64,000 nucleotides of DNA. Origin: Haematobia irritans (Eukaryota > Arthropoda > Insecta > Diptera > Muscidae). The stretch spans positions 147,988,473 through 148,052,472 of the forward strand of contig NC_134399.1 of the NCBI RefSeq assembly GCF_050003625.1, written 5' to 3'. The translations under genes were made by a program, and so were the position numbers. The notes below the pieces were generated by a model. That model saw only the letters and a list, made by a program, of their open reading frames with translations, did not search any database and had not been told where the DNA came from. This document shows, one piece after another, positions 33,505-45,310 of this stretch (position 1 is its first letter; the number at the start of each line of letters is the position of its first letter).

Positions 33505-34998
33505 CCCAGCAAAAAAAGTTGTGAAAATGTTCTTTTTGGGTCCGGAAGTGGTGCCAAATTGACGCAGAAGCGATGAATTTAACATGGACTTCTCATAGGA
33601 CGGATGTCCACTAGAGGTGTGCAAGTGACACGAAACTGTCGTGACTCACGAAAATGTTCGTGATTCGTGCGTGAGTCGTGAGTCACGCTCATGACAACAG
33701 CGTGAGTGTGCGTGAGCTCGATTAACAAACCAAAATGTCGTGCGTGAGCGTGAGTAACGAATTGCACTCACGAAAATATTTCTGCTCACCAACATAAAAC
33801 CCTTAAGAGTTAAATTCAATTATAATTTTAGTGACACCTGGGATGTTAAGAGTTTAATAACACTCGCGATTTTAATAATGCTCATGTTTTCAGACACTTT
33901 GGTAAGGTAAATTAATCATAAAATTATTCGTGAGTCACGATATTTTTCGTGAGTCACGACGTTTTCGTGCGTGAGTACAAATTTTCTTTTCGTGAATGTG
34001 CGTGAGCGTGAGTCCTACCAAAAAATGTCGTGCGTGAGTATGATTTTTCAGTCATGAGTGTGCGTGAGCGTGAGTAAAATATTACTCACGTGCACACCTC
34101 TAATGTCCACCACTTCAGCAGCCGCTGCACTGAATTTGCATCACTTCTTAGGATGTGAGGTGAATTCAGGGGTTTGGATGTGAATTAAGAATTTTTGGTA
34201 ATATTTTGACAAATAAATAAATTTAAACTTTTTTAAAAATTTTTAATGCATTATAACGCTTGTCTGGAACGTTTGTCATCAAATATTTTCAAAATTTCGT
34301 AATTTTTCTAGAAAGCATTTAACATTTTTTTTCGGCAAAATTTAAACAACTTGTGCCATTTTATTAATTCTTAATATGTTTTTAACCTATTTGAAACAAA
34401 AAAAATTAATTTCGCATTTAAAATATGAAAAAAGTGGCCCACCAAAAAAAGCGTCGCCAAAAAATTAGTGAAAATTTTCTTTTTTGGATCCAGAAGTGGT
34501 GCAAAATTGGCGCAGAAACTATGAATTTAAAATAGGCTTGTCATAGGACGGATGTTCACCATTTCAACAGCCGTTGCACTGAATTTGCACCCCTTCTTAC
34601 TTTGTGATTCGAATTCAGTGTTTTGGCTGTGAATAATATTTTGTCAAATAAATAAGTTTTAAATTTTTTTTATGATTTTTAATGCATACCAAAGCTTATC
34701 TGAAACTTTTGAATTAAAATACTTTGAAAAATTCGCAATATTTCTTGAATGGATTTAGAATTTTTTTCGACAAAATTCCAACAATTTGTACCATTTTATT
34801 AATGCTTTCTCTGTTTTTAAACTTTTTGAATCAAAAAAAGTTTAAATTACCCATTAAAAATAAGAAAAAAACGAGTTATAAAAATCGATTTAAAAGAACT
34901 TCTTATGTAGTTGAAATAAACAACATCTCTGGGAGAACATTTTTGGATATGCTTTTAAACTTGTGCCTTTACAGGAACTTCCAAATTGTTTTGCTGGG
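33505..34998 (+). mobile_element. Compound CCCAGCAAAA-ended element with internal duplication and nested hAT MITE
   Basis: The outer ends are CCCAGCAAAAAAAGTTGTGA and CCAAATTGTTTTGCTGGG. The interior contains two homologous units of roughly 420-450 bases once the nested insertion is set aside. GTCCGGAAGTGGTGCCAAAT near 33541 pairs with ATCCAGAAGTGGTGCAAAAT near 34488. CATAGGACGGATGTCCAC pairs with CATAGGACGGATGTTCAC (about 34543). A single-unit relative lies in reverse at 9761-10331. There is no coding capacity. The superfamily is unknown. Confidence 0.6.
33612..34102. mobile_element. hAT-type MITE with 8-bp target duplication
   Basis: The ends are TAGAGGTGTGCA and TGCACACCTCTA, a perfect 12-base inverted repeat. 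It is flanked by the direct repeat ATGTCCAC (33604-33611 and 34103-34110). The 8-base duplication and this end sequence fit the hAT superfamily. Removing the element restores the sequence seen in the sister repeat unit. The interior is packed with variants of CGTGAGTCACGA and GTGCGTGAG, plausible transposase-binding repeats. No transposase is encoded; the small open frames are translations of these repeats. Confidence 0.88.
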
Positions 34999-35007
34999 AA
35001 TTAATAT

Positions 35008-35125
35008 ACCGATCAAGAATAAAAGTGGCTTATATGGTATTTAATCTGTTTTTTTTATTTTAATAAAAAGTCCATATGGACTAAAATACAATTTTGTAAA
35101 CAATTTTAAAAAGGCTTAAGATATC
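35008..35125 (+). repeat. Direct repeat flanking a compound element (right copy)
   Basis: It matches the repeat at 33390-33500 across GATCAAGAATAAAAGTGGCT, TATATGGTATTTAATC and CCATATGGACTAAAATACAA. It carries a short extra TTTTGTAAACAA before TTTTAAAAAGGCTTAAG. Confidence 0.7.
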
Positions 35126-35149
35126 TTGCCATCGGCAATTGTGTGGAGG

Positions 35150-35420
35150 AGTCTTTAGTGGAACTTTGTGCACAATCCATGATGGAGGGTACATAAGATT
35201 AGACAATCGGCCAATTTGTATACCATCCACACTATTTGAGTTTGTATACCAACCAACATAAGAAGGGGAGTATACTAAGTTTGTCATTCCGACACATTGG
35301 TCTCAGACACTACAAATTTTATATTGTAGGTCGTGTTGAAATCTTAACCAGTGTTTGTCAACGATGTCTGTCTTTCCGTCCGTCGAAATAACGGTAACAA
35401 AGTCAGCTGTCACGAGTAGG
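35150..35420 (-). mobile_element. Decayed remnants of DINE-1-like ends
   Basis: AATCCATGATGGAGGGTACATAAG resembles the family I left terminus. GAGTATACTAAGTTTGTCAT, TATATTGTAGGTCGTGTTGA and GTCTGTCTTTCCGTCCGTC resemble the core and microsatellite side. The two ends lie almost next to each other, as after loss of the array. Confidence 0.5.
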
Positions 35421-36970
35421 TCCTTTTTTCCATAAAAAAGTTTATTGTTTTTTTTCTCTGTACCATCCTTAAGAGACGTCACAAATTTGCTTCGATTTTT
35501 AATAGAATTTTAATGGTTTCTTAAAATATGCCACAAAAATAGAGTAGGACGATTGTCATATATTAAATATTTATTTATGGTATATATACACATACGAAAA
35601 GATTACAAAACCACATAACTTAAGGCATTTTCCTAATAAAAAATTTTAGTAAAATTTAAATAAAATTTCTGTATAATTCTTTTTAAGTTATTTTTATTCT
35701 CCAATTTATATGTTTAAATGCAATCGTATATTTTTATATTTATTTTCAAACAAAAAACCTAAATTAAAATACAGTTATACTTATCACAGCTCGTTTTGAA
35801 AAAATATCCACAATTGTCCCTGTGTTACAAAAATAAAATCCCAATAGCAAACTGGGCAAGAAGTTTTAATAATTTCAATAACAATGTCATCGAGTTGAAC
35901 CAAACAAATTCAGCTGTTACTGAGAATAATTTCAGAATTTCACAAATTCCTTTTAGCAATACACAAACCAGCAAAACAAAACAAAAAAAAAAAACAAAAC
36001 ATACATTTTATACGTACATATAAACATATTACCAAACATTTATAATATATGAGTAAAAATAACAAAACAGGAAACGAACAAAAAAAATACATTACGCCTC
36101 CACTTCAATCTTTTAAGGTGGGGAAGTAAATAAAACAAAGCAAATTAAAAAATGAATATTTTATGATAACGGAAGTGCAGATACATTTCTATATATGTAT
36201 ATACATCAGTCCATACAAAACATTTATACATTAACACACATATACATATCTTTGTATTTTTACTTGTACATACATATAAACATATTTATACCTCTTTTAC
36301 ATATTAACATACACATACACATTGTATATCAAAAGTTATTATTGTATAGCGTGGAACGCCAAAAACACACACACGCGCATCTTTAGGTATGTGTGTGTCT
36401 GTGTATGCATATTTGTATGGCAGGCGATGATGATGCTGATGATAATAAGCATACTAACAAATATTAATAATATAAAACAGCGATGAAAAACCAGCAGATA
36501 TTTGGAGGGGGAAACAATAGTATGCCTTGTTTTATACACTCGTACATACAATCAAACATTCAAATGTATTATACACTTCGACATGAACATTTAACATTTT
36601 TTTAGAACAAAAATAACTACCAAATATTAGGGTGTCTCGCATTAAGGTTTAACAACAAAGAGGCTTCCAAAGGATCACACTAATTTTGTACCCGTTATTT
36701 ATGGAACCCTTTTAGATGTTATTTATTTATAGAAGTGAGCATAAGTATTTATCTAAAAAAGTTGAGAAACTATTAAAACAATTACATACCATTATTTAAT
36801 TATTTTAAATGATCGATCTAAACAGATCTAGGACAGATTTTTCTTAATTTTAAATTATCGATCTAAACGATCTAGGACAGATTTTTTTATAGAATTCAAC
36901 TCATACGAAAAAGATATTTATGTATGAGAAATGTAAAATTTTAACCAAAGGTTGGTTCAGATATTTATCC
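35421..36970. other. AT-rich sequence, no gene seen
   Basis: A/C-rich plus-strand stretches (35750-36150) and TATACATA-type repeats are present. CGATCTAAACRGATCTAGGACAGA is repeated twice at about 36812-36885. No coding feature is supported. Confidence 0.45.
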
Positions 36971-37181
36971 CCATTTTCATGAAGCTCCGTTAGTGCTACG
37001 TTAGCTAACGAACTTTTAAACCGTTCTAGGATAAATCTGTCATCTTGTTTATATATTCCATATGTCAGTTAGGAACTTAACTGCTCAAAAATTTTCAGTT
37101 AAAGTTAACCGGAAAGAAGATATTTTCATTTTACTTTATGTTAACTGACAATTAAAGCCTAACTGAGCTACATGAAAATGG
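36971..37181 (+). mobile_element. MITE-like element with CCATTTTCATGAAGCTCCG ends, copy 1
   Basis: The left end is CCATTTTCATGAAGCTCCGT, followed by TAG. Read inward from the right, the other end is CCATTTTCATGTAGCTCAGT, followed by TAGG. They form an imperfect inverted repeat of about 23 bases. The interior (AGCTAACGAACTTTTAAACC; AAAGTTAACCGGAAAGAAGA) is shared with copies at 40555 and 52779. It has no coding capacity. Confidence 0.65.
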
Positions 37182-37375
37182 CCGTTAGTTTGTTTAAATA
37201 AATAAAAACAATCCTCCCTTAAAAATCTATATATTTAATTAAATAAAAAAATCCTCCCTTAAAAATCCATATGTTTTGGATACATTTTCAATTATTAAAA
37301 AAAATAAAAAGTTAAAAAAATAAAGGATAAGATAGAAATGCCCTCTATTAATAAAACGACATACTGAAAAAATCT

Positions 37376-37995
37376 TCCCGGTTTCACAGATTTTGTCTCT
37401 ATACTAAGGGTTTGGATATTGATTCGGAGCCAAAGGAGAGGGTTAATGCACTTCCTGCAATCAGCGTTCAATGTATTTTATACTACACTGAAAAAAATAT
37501 TGACCGAATATTAAAGGAATTTTATAATCTTTGCTTTAAAAACGTTTTCTTTAAATTTAGGACACCAATCTTTTTTTGCATCGCCCTGTTACAGTCGTGG
37601 GTCTTTGAAGTAAGTTTTTTTTTTGTGATTCAAAGATATAATAGATAAATTAATTGAGATATTGAATCTTTGGATTAATGTTCAAAAAGCTTCATATGTC
37701 GGCTAAGTATTATTTTGAGAATTTTCATTCTTGTTTTAAATTAAAAAAAATATATGCTGATTTGAAGTATCTGTCATAATGTGGGATTTTTAAATTGACG
37801 TATAACAGAATGAAAATTCGATAAATTCGATCTGTAACCTACACTGAGCATAAAGCATGCCCGCTTCCTAAGATTTTGGCTATACTTTAACAATTTTGGT
37901 ATGGATTCCGAGCCAAAGAAGGGGAGAATACAAGTAAGGATATTTTCAAGACACAATTCTCTTTTAAATTTGGGTTTTGTGTACTTGATTCTAGG
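37376..37995. mobile_element. Fragments of the CACTGAAAAAA-ended element family
   Basis: TTTGGATATTGATTCGGAGCC (about 37410), TACACTGAAAAAAATATTGA (about 37483) and TTTGGTATGGATTCCGAGCC (about 37893) are shared with the element at 12527. At least two partial copies seem to lie head to tail. Boundaries are uncertain. Confidence 0.4.
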
Positions 37996-38021
37996 AAGCA
38001 AACTTTTATTATACCACCACC

Positions 38022-38348
38022 GAGCCACCGTGGTGCAATGGTTACCATGCCCGCCTTGCATACACAAGGTCGTGGGTTCGATTCCTGCTTCGACCGAACA
38101 CCAAAAAGTTTTTCAGTGGTGGATTATCCCACCTCAGGGTGGTTTCAAAGCTTCTCTAAGTGGTTTCACTGCAATGTGGAACGCCGTTCGGACTCGGCTA
38201 TAAAAAGGAGGTCCCTTGTGATTGAGGTTAACATGGAATCGGGCAGCACTCAGTGATAAGAGAGAAGTTCACCTATGTGGTATCACAATGGACTGAATAG
38301 TCTAAGTGAGCCTCAAACATCGGGCTGCCACCTAACCTAACCTAACCT
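38022..38348 (+). mobile_element. tRNA-derived SINE with CCTAA tail, internally deleted
   Basis: The A box TGGTGCAATGG (38031-38041) and B box GGTTCGATTCC (38075-38085) are intact. About 20 bases after CCCACCTCAG are missing compared with the copy at 28879. The tail is CCTAACCTAACCTAACCT. I could not find an adjacent target duplication. A family I DINE-like element begins about 30 bases after the tail. Confidence 0.85.
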
Positions 38349-38377
38349 TGTTACACTTTTATTTTCTTAGTAATTTT

Positions 38378-39302
38378 TATACCCTCCACCATAGGATGGG
38401 GGTATACTAACATTGTCATTCCGTTTGTAACACATCGAAATATTGCTCTAAGACCACATAAAGTATATATATTCTGGGTCGTGGTGAAATTCTGAGTCGA
38501 TTTGATCATGTCCGTCCGCCCGTCTGTTGAAATCATGCTAACTTCTGAACGAACTTCCAAGCTATCGACTTGAAATTTGGCACAAGTAGTTGTTATTGAT
38601 GTCGGTCGGATGGTATTGCAAATGGGCCATATCGGTCCACTTTTACGTATAGCCCCCATATAAACGGACCCCCAAATTTGGCTTGCGATTGCTCTAAGAG
38701 AAGCAAATTTCATCCGATCCGGCTGAAATGTGGTACATGGTGTTATTATATGTTCTCTAACAACCATGCAAAAATTGGTCCACATCGGTCCATAATTATA
38801 TATAGGCCCCATATAAACCCATCCCCAGATTGGACCTCCGGAGCCTCTAAGGGAAGCAAATTTCGTCCGATCCGGCTGAAATTTGGTATATGGTGTTAGT
38901 ATATGGTCTCTAATGACTATGCAAAAATTGGTCCATACCGGTCTTAATTATATATAGCCCCCATATAAACCGATCCCCCGATTTGACCTCCTGTGCCTTT
39001 GGAGAAGCAAAATTCATCCGATCTGGTTGAAATTTGGTACGTGGTGGTAGTATGTGATATTTAACAACCATGCCAAAAGTGGTCCATATCATTCCAAAAT
39101 CATATATAGCCCCCATATAAACCGATCCCGAGATTTGGTTTTGGAGCCTCTTGGAGTAGCAAATTTCATCCGAGTTGAAATTTGGTACATTGTGCTAGTA
39201 TATGGCCGTTAATAACCATGGTCCATATCGGTCTATAGTTATATATCCCTCAGATAAATCGATCCCCAATCACACAAAAATTGGTCCATATCAAGTTCAT
39301 AC
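38378..39302 (-). mobile_element. DINE-1-like element, family I, truncated at one end
   Basis: The left hairpin (TATACCCTCCACCATAGGAT, continuing to GGGGGTATA), core, microsatellite (GTCCGTCCGCCCGTC) and family I monomers are present. The sequence breaks off within a distal monomer after CATATCAAGTTCATAC, so the GGCCGTATATACTTGT terminus is missing. Confidence 0.75.
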
Positions 39303-40554
39303 TTTTGAGCAAGGTAAAAAACTTTATATTAGAAAAATGCTTGTTTTATTCTAAGCAAAGTTTTCATTCGTATTTTAAGGACATGAAATCTTTGGCCTCA
39401 CGACAATATTTTTTTCAGTGTAATTTTCATTTTGTATAGACTAGATTTAAAGCTAGATAACTACATAAAAAATGTTTTTTTATTTGAAAGATGCACCTTC
39501 AATACCATAATCCTTAACGGAAGCTCAAAGGCAGTGAATTCAAGTAATTTTTTTTTTTTGAGTGTACTACACAATTTATAATTTGTTAATTTTTCTCATG
39601 TAATATCAAAGTTCTTTAGAAATGTGTTAATCACAAATTATGTTATAATTGCAAATTCAAATTCTATTTCACGTATAACATAAATGATCACATTCTTCAA
39701 GTAAAAAGCTATTCTTCAAGTAAAAAGCTTCTTTAAAATAAAGTTTAGAGACATATCTCCTATTTCAACATACGTTTTAGTTTTGTATTCAATTTACAAA
39801 GATGACCGGATTTAAGAATAATTTCAGTAGGAAAAATTAACTTTAATTTAAAACAATTTTCTTTCGTGTAAAGATATGCGAAGCAATACTCGCAATTGTA
39901 ATTTAAAATGCAAGAAATTTTAAAATTCAGTATAAGTTATTTGGATATATTCAAACAATACAAAAAAATGGTGAATTTTCATATTTTGTGAATTACTGTC
40001 GATACTTTATATTGGGCCCCTCAAAGGGAATGTTTCCATCCAATCTGTCTGAAGTTGAATCAGTAAAAAATGTCAAATTTCATTTTATCTCAATGATAAA
40101 TTACTTTTTTCCTATAACTGAGAGACTGGAGCTGGAAACGCAGAGGAGCATATATTCTAAGGGACTTGTATACCATTGCATGCACAGTTTAAAATAGCTC
40201 AAATATAGGATCAGCTTCAGATTTATTGTTTGTATTGTATTAGTCGCCCTGAAACAGAACTCCTCATCCCACCCAATATTTCTATAAAGAAATTTTTCTT
40301 GTATTTTGATCAGATAGACAAGCTTTCTCAGATCCAAAATGCTGGTTGAGTTAGTGATGCGACTTCTCTAAAATAATGATGTTTTCAGGGAAATTACAGA
40401 CACAAATTTAATTATTAAATATATATATTTTTTTTGATATGTCTTAAGCAAGCTAACGTACAAAAATTGTTGGTTTAAAAATTCAAAATGAGTAATTCTT
40501 TTTTTTTTTAATTTCCAAACAAAAAACTTTAAACCCAAGACACAAACTTCTAAA
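39303..40554. other. AT-rich sequence with CACTGAAAAAA-type remnants
   Basis: ATATTTTTTTCAGTGTAATT (about 39406) and TTTTTTTTTTGAGTGTACTA (about 39549) look like ends of the family at 12527. A short tandem repeat, TTCTTCAAGTAAAAAGCT, occurs twice at about 39692-39730. No gene is supported. Confidence 0.4.
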
Positions 40555-40770
40555 ATAAATGAAGCTCCGTTAGTGCTACACTAGCTAACGAACTTTTAAA
40601 CCATGCTATGTACATATTTGTCATCTTCCGTATACGAGTATATCCCTTAGACCAATTAGGAACTTGACTACTGAAAATTTTTCCCTTAAAGTTAACCAGA
40701 GAAAAGTTATTTCCATTTTTCTTTCCGTTAACTGGCAGTTGAAGCCTAACGGAGCCACTTGAAAATGTCC
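40555..40770 (+). mobile_element. MITE-like element with GAAGCTCCGTTAG ends, copy 2
   Basis: GAAGCTCCGTTAGTGCTACA, CTAGCTAACGAACTTTTAAA, TTAAAGTTAACCAGAGAAAA and CCTAACGGAGCCACTTGAAA align in order with copy 1 at 36971. Its outermost left bases are eroded. Confidence 0.65.
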
Positions 40771-41923
40771 GTTAGTCTATATTTGAAGCTTTTTATTTAT
40801 AATCCAATATCTCATTTAATTTTAAGATAATTTCTTGTAATTGGACTTTAATTTTAACGGAGGAACACAATTTTAAATAATTCGTGTCCTAAATTTAATG
40901 GAAAAAATATAATTTTGCCTTTTTTCAGAAATTAATGGTCATAGGTCCATTTTAGCCATGATGCTTATGCCGGTCATTTTATTTATGACTCAAGCATATA
41001 AACAAATTGTACGATTTTACATTTCAAAGGTATAGAAAACATATTTCTAAATCTATTCTTCAAAAAAAAAGTGAATTGCTAAATTTTTTTGATAAAACCC
41101 CTCATGAATATTTAATATTAAATTTTTTTCAATTAATTAGCGCGGTACAAATAAAATGGTAGGGTCGATGGAACTTTTTGTGTGAAACCCAATTAATTGG
41201 AGACACTTTACTTATAAAATATCAATAGACATTCACACATTGACAGATATAAAAACAACACTGTACTATACAAAACAATTTTTGCAAATAAGAAATATTC
41301 AAAATAGAGAATCTGTTTTTTTTTTGTCTACGTCAATAATTTGAAAACTTTACGTAGGACATGTGTGTTTGCATCATGTATAGCGAGCATGTTGCTAACA
41401 AAATAATACCAATAATAACCTGGAAACAAAAAAATATTCTAACTGAACACCCTTTTTAGTTAATATTCCAAGTGAACACAATGAAACAAAACTATACTTC
41501 GTGTACGCAAAAGAGAAAATCCTGCGTATTTACTTATAAGCACCTTAACAAACCTTGTCCTTACTCTTCAATTTAACCTCCTGGTATCACCTACTTTTTG
41601 TATCTACTCCTCTATTGACCTTTTTAACTTTCAGAAATTTTATTTAACAAATTATATCTACTTATTTTTATGGAAGCCAATGTTAATGGCATAAATCCCC
41701 CACAAAACAAAAAAGAAACAGAAAATTATAATCAAACACAAATACAAAATATGCAAGCATCTGAAATTTAATAAAATGAAAATTTTAAAAATCTTTTTCT
41801 TGGGTCCCTATTTTGCAACAAAACTCGAAACTTCGAAAAATCTCCTTCCCAACCAACCAATAACAAACAAACCACACACACACAAATACATAATTACGTT
41901 TGTTCAAACCGAAAACAAACAAA
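40771..41923. other. AT-rich sequence, no gene seen
   Basis: Mixed A/T sequence becomes markedly A/C-rich on the plus strand after about 41680, just before the polyglutamine exon. No element termini were seen. Confidence 0.4.
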
Positions 41924-42352
41924 AAGGTGGACTACCATCAGGGATATGAAAGTATAACGACAACAGTATCACCCCTCCAAGAAATTAATTCAACAAGCGA
42001 ACAAACTACAGAACTACCTACAACAAATACAATAACAAGACCATCCCAGAATATCCTTACAACAGGAACAGGAAGTACAATAGCATCGGCATCAGTTTCA
42101 ACTGGTCATCAACGTAGGCAACTAACATCAGCCAATACAAGTGATTCGAATTTAGAGGAAACAAGAACGAAACGTAGCACTAGTAAAACTCCTTTAAAGG
42201 AAATCAAAGAATCCTGCCACGAACAACAAACCCATAAGGATCAATATCCTCAAAATCAACAAGAGCAACAACAACAGCAGCAGCAGCAGGAATATCAACA
42301 ACAAAAAATGTTAAATAAACGTAAACATCATAGTAAGAAGCAACAACAATAA
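41924..42352 (+). CDS. Probable 3' coding exon with polyglutamine and basic C-terminus
   Basis: The sequence is open for about 140 codons and ends at TAA. It reads as Thr/Ser-rich low-complexity protein (ESITTTVSPLQEINSTSEQT). It then has charged segments (ETRTKRSTSKTPLKEIKES), a CAA/CAG run giving about 14 residues dominated by Gln, and a basic end (KMLNKRKHHSKKQQQ). CAA/CAG mixture and balanced codon use favour real coding. The upstream boundary is uncertain: candidate acceptors are AACAAAAAG|GTG and CATCAG|GGA, both with poor pyrimidine tracts. A stop lies in frame about 30 bases upstream of the first. I cannot name the protein; disordered C-termini of this kind occur in many fly proteins. 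Confidence 0.5.
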   Translation, partial: KVDYHQGYESITTTVSPLQEINSTSEQTTELPTTNTITRPSQNILTTGTGSTIASASVSTGHQRRQLTSANTSDSNLEETRTKRSTSKTPLKEIKESCHEQQTHKDQYPQNQQEQQQQQQQQEYQQQKMLNKRKHHSKKQQQ

Positions 42353-44819
42353 TAACAAACTGATTAAATGTTAGCAAAAGTAAAACGACGAAAACGAAAG
42401 AAGAAAAAAACTTTCCACTCCAATACAAAAAAAAAGCCGTGAACATACACATGTATATGTATAGGATATCACCAAGGACATCACACAAAAACACGTATAG
42501 ACGAAATCAAATAATATGTGATCACTTAATAATATTATATAAATAAATAAATAAAGATAAGCAATAATATATGCTAAATATCGATAAATATATGGATATA
42601 TATACACATCTACATATAAAAAAACTATATATATATATATCACTTCTATATATATGTATGTATAAATTCAAATCAAATCAAATAAAAGAGTCCTGAATCA
42701 AATCAAACCTATACTCAGTTGGACTCTAATTTGTGAAACGTTCCTTTTGAAAAGAAAACGTTGCAAATTAAACGTGAATAAATCCTACCCTTCCTCTATT
42801 TCATTCACACAAAAAGAAGATAAAAACCAAACAGGGAATAAGAGTGAGATCTTTATAACCACAAACAAAAATACATTCAAGGGAAAACTATAGAAGACAT
42901 CATTAACGGAAACGAAATCAACAAACATCCAAAAAGGCGTTTAATTACCAATCAAATCGAATAGAGAACATCAACTTGCTAACCTTTTTTGTAAGATACA
43001 AAGAAATCTCGTTTGGGGGGATTTGCAGGAAGCTGTGCAGCAGGAATCGCCCCCTTAAGGCTTTTTCAAGTATATATAGCAAAAAAAAAAAATCCGGCAA
43101 ACCTCAAGAGAAAAGAGGTCATAAGCTACCAAACACCAAAACGAAAAAAGTAACTCACAGAGAAAAATACTTTACTTTTATAAATATTTATGTACAAAGG
43201 ATAAAAATAAAGAAGCTAGGAAATATAAATAAAAGCTTCATTCATCTAAAAGAAGTAAAACTTAAGTATTTTGGTTGCCAGTAAAATTGTATATATACTC
43301 CAAAGGAAAGAAGTAAATAAAACTAAAACTAAATTTAGAATAACTATACATACATATATATTTACATACAAAAAAGAGAAAAGAATTTCCTGTATTATAA
43401 ACATTTATATATATAAATTAAGCAGATATAGCTGAAATAGCTGAAAATCAAAAAAGCCAAACTCCAGCTAAGCAACAAAAATCTAATATTTCATCAAATC
43501 TCTATATATACAAACACACTTACATATATAAAGCAAAACGTAAAACCAAAAGAATAAAAATTTCAGTCAGCCGTGCCTTTTACAAAAACAAAAAATATCG
43601 TGCTTTTTGTATATTTTGTAAAAATTACAAAAATCAACTCATCAAATTTCAAAGTCTTCGTCAACTCATTTCGAATAATTTCCATCAACTAAAAAAAAAA
43701 AAAAAACACAAAACATTCCACATCAAGCGGAAGTCCATTAACTAATATCAACGTACCAAAAGCCAAACAAAAAAAAAAACAACACAAATCTCTAAAGAAT
43801 TCAACAATATTGTGGTTTCTCCTATTCATTACTACTACTACGACTACTAATTTTTATTACTACTGCAACATCAGCTACGTTTTCTTCTATATCAACAACG
43901 ACCATCAATTAGTATTCTCTTATAACCCCTCCTCTCCACGCCAGACTGTGTTTGTTTGTGTGTGTGTGCCCCGAAACCGATAATCGGCCACATTGCAAAC
44001 CACAAAAATACGTTTTTCGTACGCATATTAGAAGAAAATGGTAATTAATTGCAAACTTTTCTTTCTATTTGATGTTTATTATTATTACTACTTTATCGGT
44101 TTTGTTGTTTTTGATTTCAATCAATTTTTGTTTTTTTTTCCTTTTGGTTTCATTTAATTTCCTTGCTAATATGTATTTCTATTTCACTCATACTATGAGA
44201 TCTATATGTATACAAATACAAATACATTCTTAAGACCTTTCTTCTGTTTTCCTTCCATATATTTACTCTAAACACTCTCTAAATATATATAGACTTTATT
44301 TTTCATTGACATTTTTTCATATCTGAAATATATAGGTATTAGATTGATGAAAATATCAAACACAATTTAATTTATTTTCATTTGATTTGTATTGTATGAG
44401 AAATAAAATTATTTTAGGTTTTATTGTTTTCAATTTGGTATGCAAAATTAATTGACGAAATTATATTTATAACCCAGGGAAAAAGTACCCTACATAAGAG
44501 AAATTTTAAAAACTGTGGAAAAAACTAATTTAAAGAATATATCACTAAGAACTGAGGTGAGCATGACTATTATTAGTTTTTTTTTTTTTTGCATTAATCT
44601 ATCTTTATTGAAACTTTCATATAATGAAAATAAATTTTCAAATCTTAACCAAAATTTATATTGATGGGTGTTGCCAGTGCCAAACACCCTGCTTAGAGTT
44701 TTCATGTATTTTTAAAGATTATTCAGCTTTCAAATTGCATGCAATTATACATGTATGTGAGCAGTACTTCATATCAGGTTCAATGTGGTTGTTCTTCGAA
44801 GGCGTATGTGTCCTTTAAA
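42353..44819 (+). other. Probable 3'UTR-like A/C-rich sequence, then AT-rich DNA
   Basis: Up to about 43780 the plus strand is rich in A and C and poor in G. Poly(A) signal matches include AAATAAATAAATAAAG (about 42540) and AAATCAAATAAAAGAG (about 42675). This is what a long 3'UTR of a plus-strand gene would look like. A short segment at 43038 (after GGGGGGATTTGCAG) codes EAVQQESPP before a stop, too short to claim. After 43900 composition is ordinary AT-rich. Confidence 0.35.
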
Positions 44820-45310
44820 TGTTAACAAGCCTCTTGCCAGGGCATTTGGATGGGTATTTAGTTTATTGATATAGGCCTAGGCAGTGATAATTAATTTTTT
44901 CCGCAACGGGTTTTACATTTAAGTCTTTGTGGATATTTACATTTCTGACACCGAGAAGGGCACCGACAATTTTTCGTAAGATATTGGATTGGATGTCTTC
45001 TCTGTAGTCTGTTGATGTTAGTGGCACATGCTGTTCCCCAAAGCTGAATACCGTAGCTCCATATCGGTTTGATTATGGTTATATATATTAGGACTTTGTA
45101 TTCTAGTGGTAGAGTTGAATGGTGACCAATAAGCCATTGCAGCTGGTTAAATTTTAGCTTTATTTGCGCAAGTTTTGCACTTAAATGATGCGACCAGGTT
45201 AATCGACGGTTAAGGTGCATTCACAAAATACTTTACTTTCCCTTTTTGGGGTACAGAAGAATTGAATATTTTTATAACGGGACAGGTATTCCAGTTGAGT
45301 GTGAATATTA
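44820..45310 (-). pseudogene. Jockey-type LINE reverse transcriptase, 3' part (split by mariner)
   Basis: The frame reads MHLNRRLTWSHHLSAKLAQI and then KPIWSYGIQLWGTA, the conserved C-terminal thumb region of Jockey-clade reverse transcriptases. It copies LINE RNA into DNA at the target site. A frameshift lies between YF and MHLNRRL. Downstream the ORF degenerates and then resembles the Jockey end (THPNALARGLL-like, in shifted frames). This part continues the fragment beyond the mariner. Confidence 0.75.

Noticed and set aside
33579..33767. A His/Thr-rich 62-residue minus-strand frame
   Set aside because: It is the translated CGTGAG motif array inside a hAT MITE.
43038..43064. A possible terminal mini-exon coding EAVQQESPP
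   Set aside because: Only nine codons, with a poor pyrimidine tract. The evidence is too weak to claim without transcript data.
42976..43284. A Lys-rich 102-residue frame after the polyglutamine exon
   Set aside because: Its composition matches the surrounding A-rich UTR-like sequence, and it has no recognisable motif.
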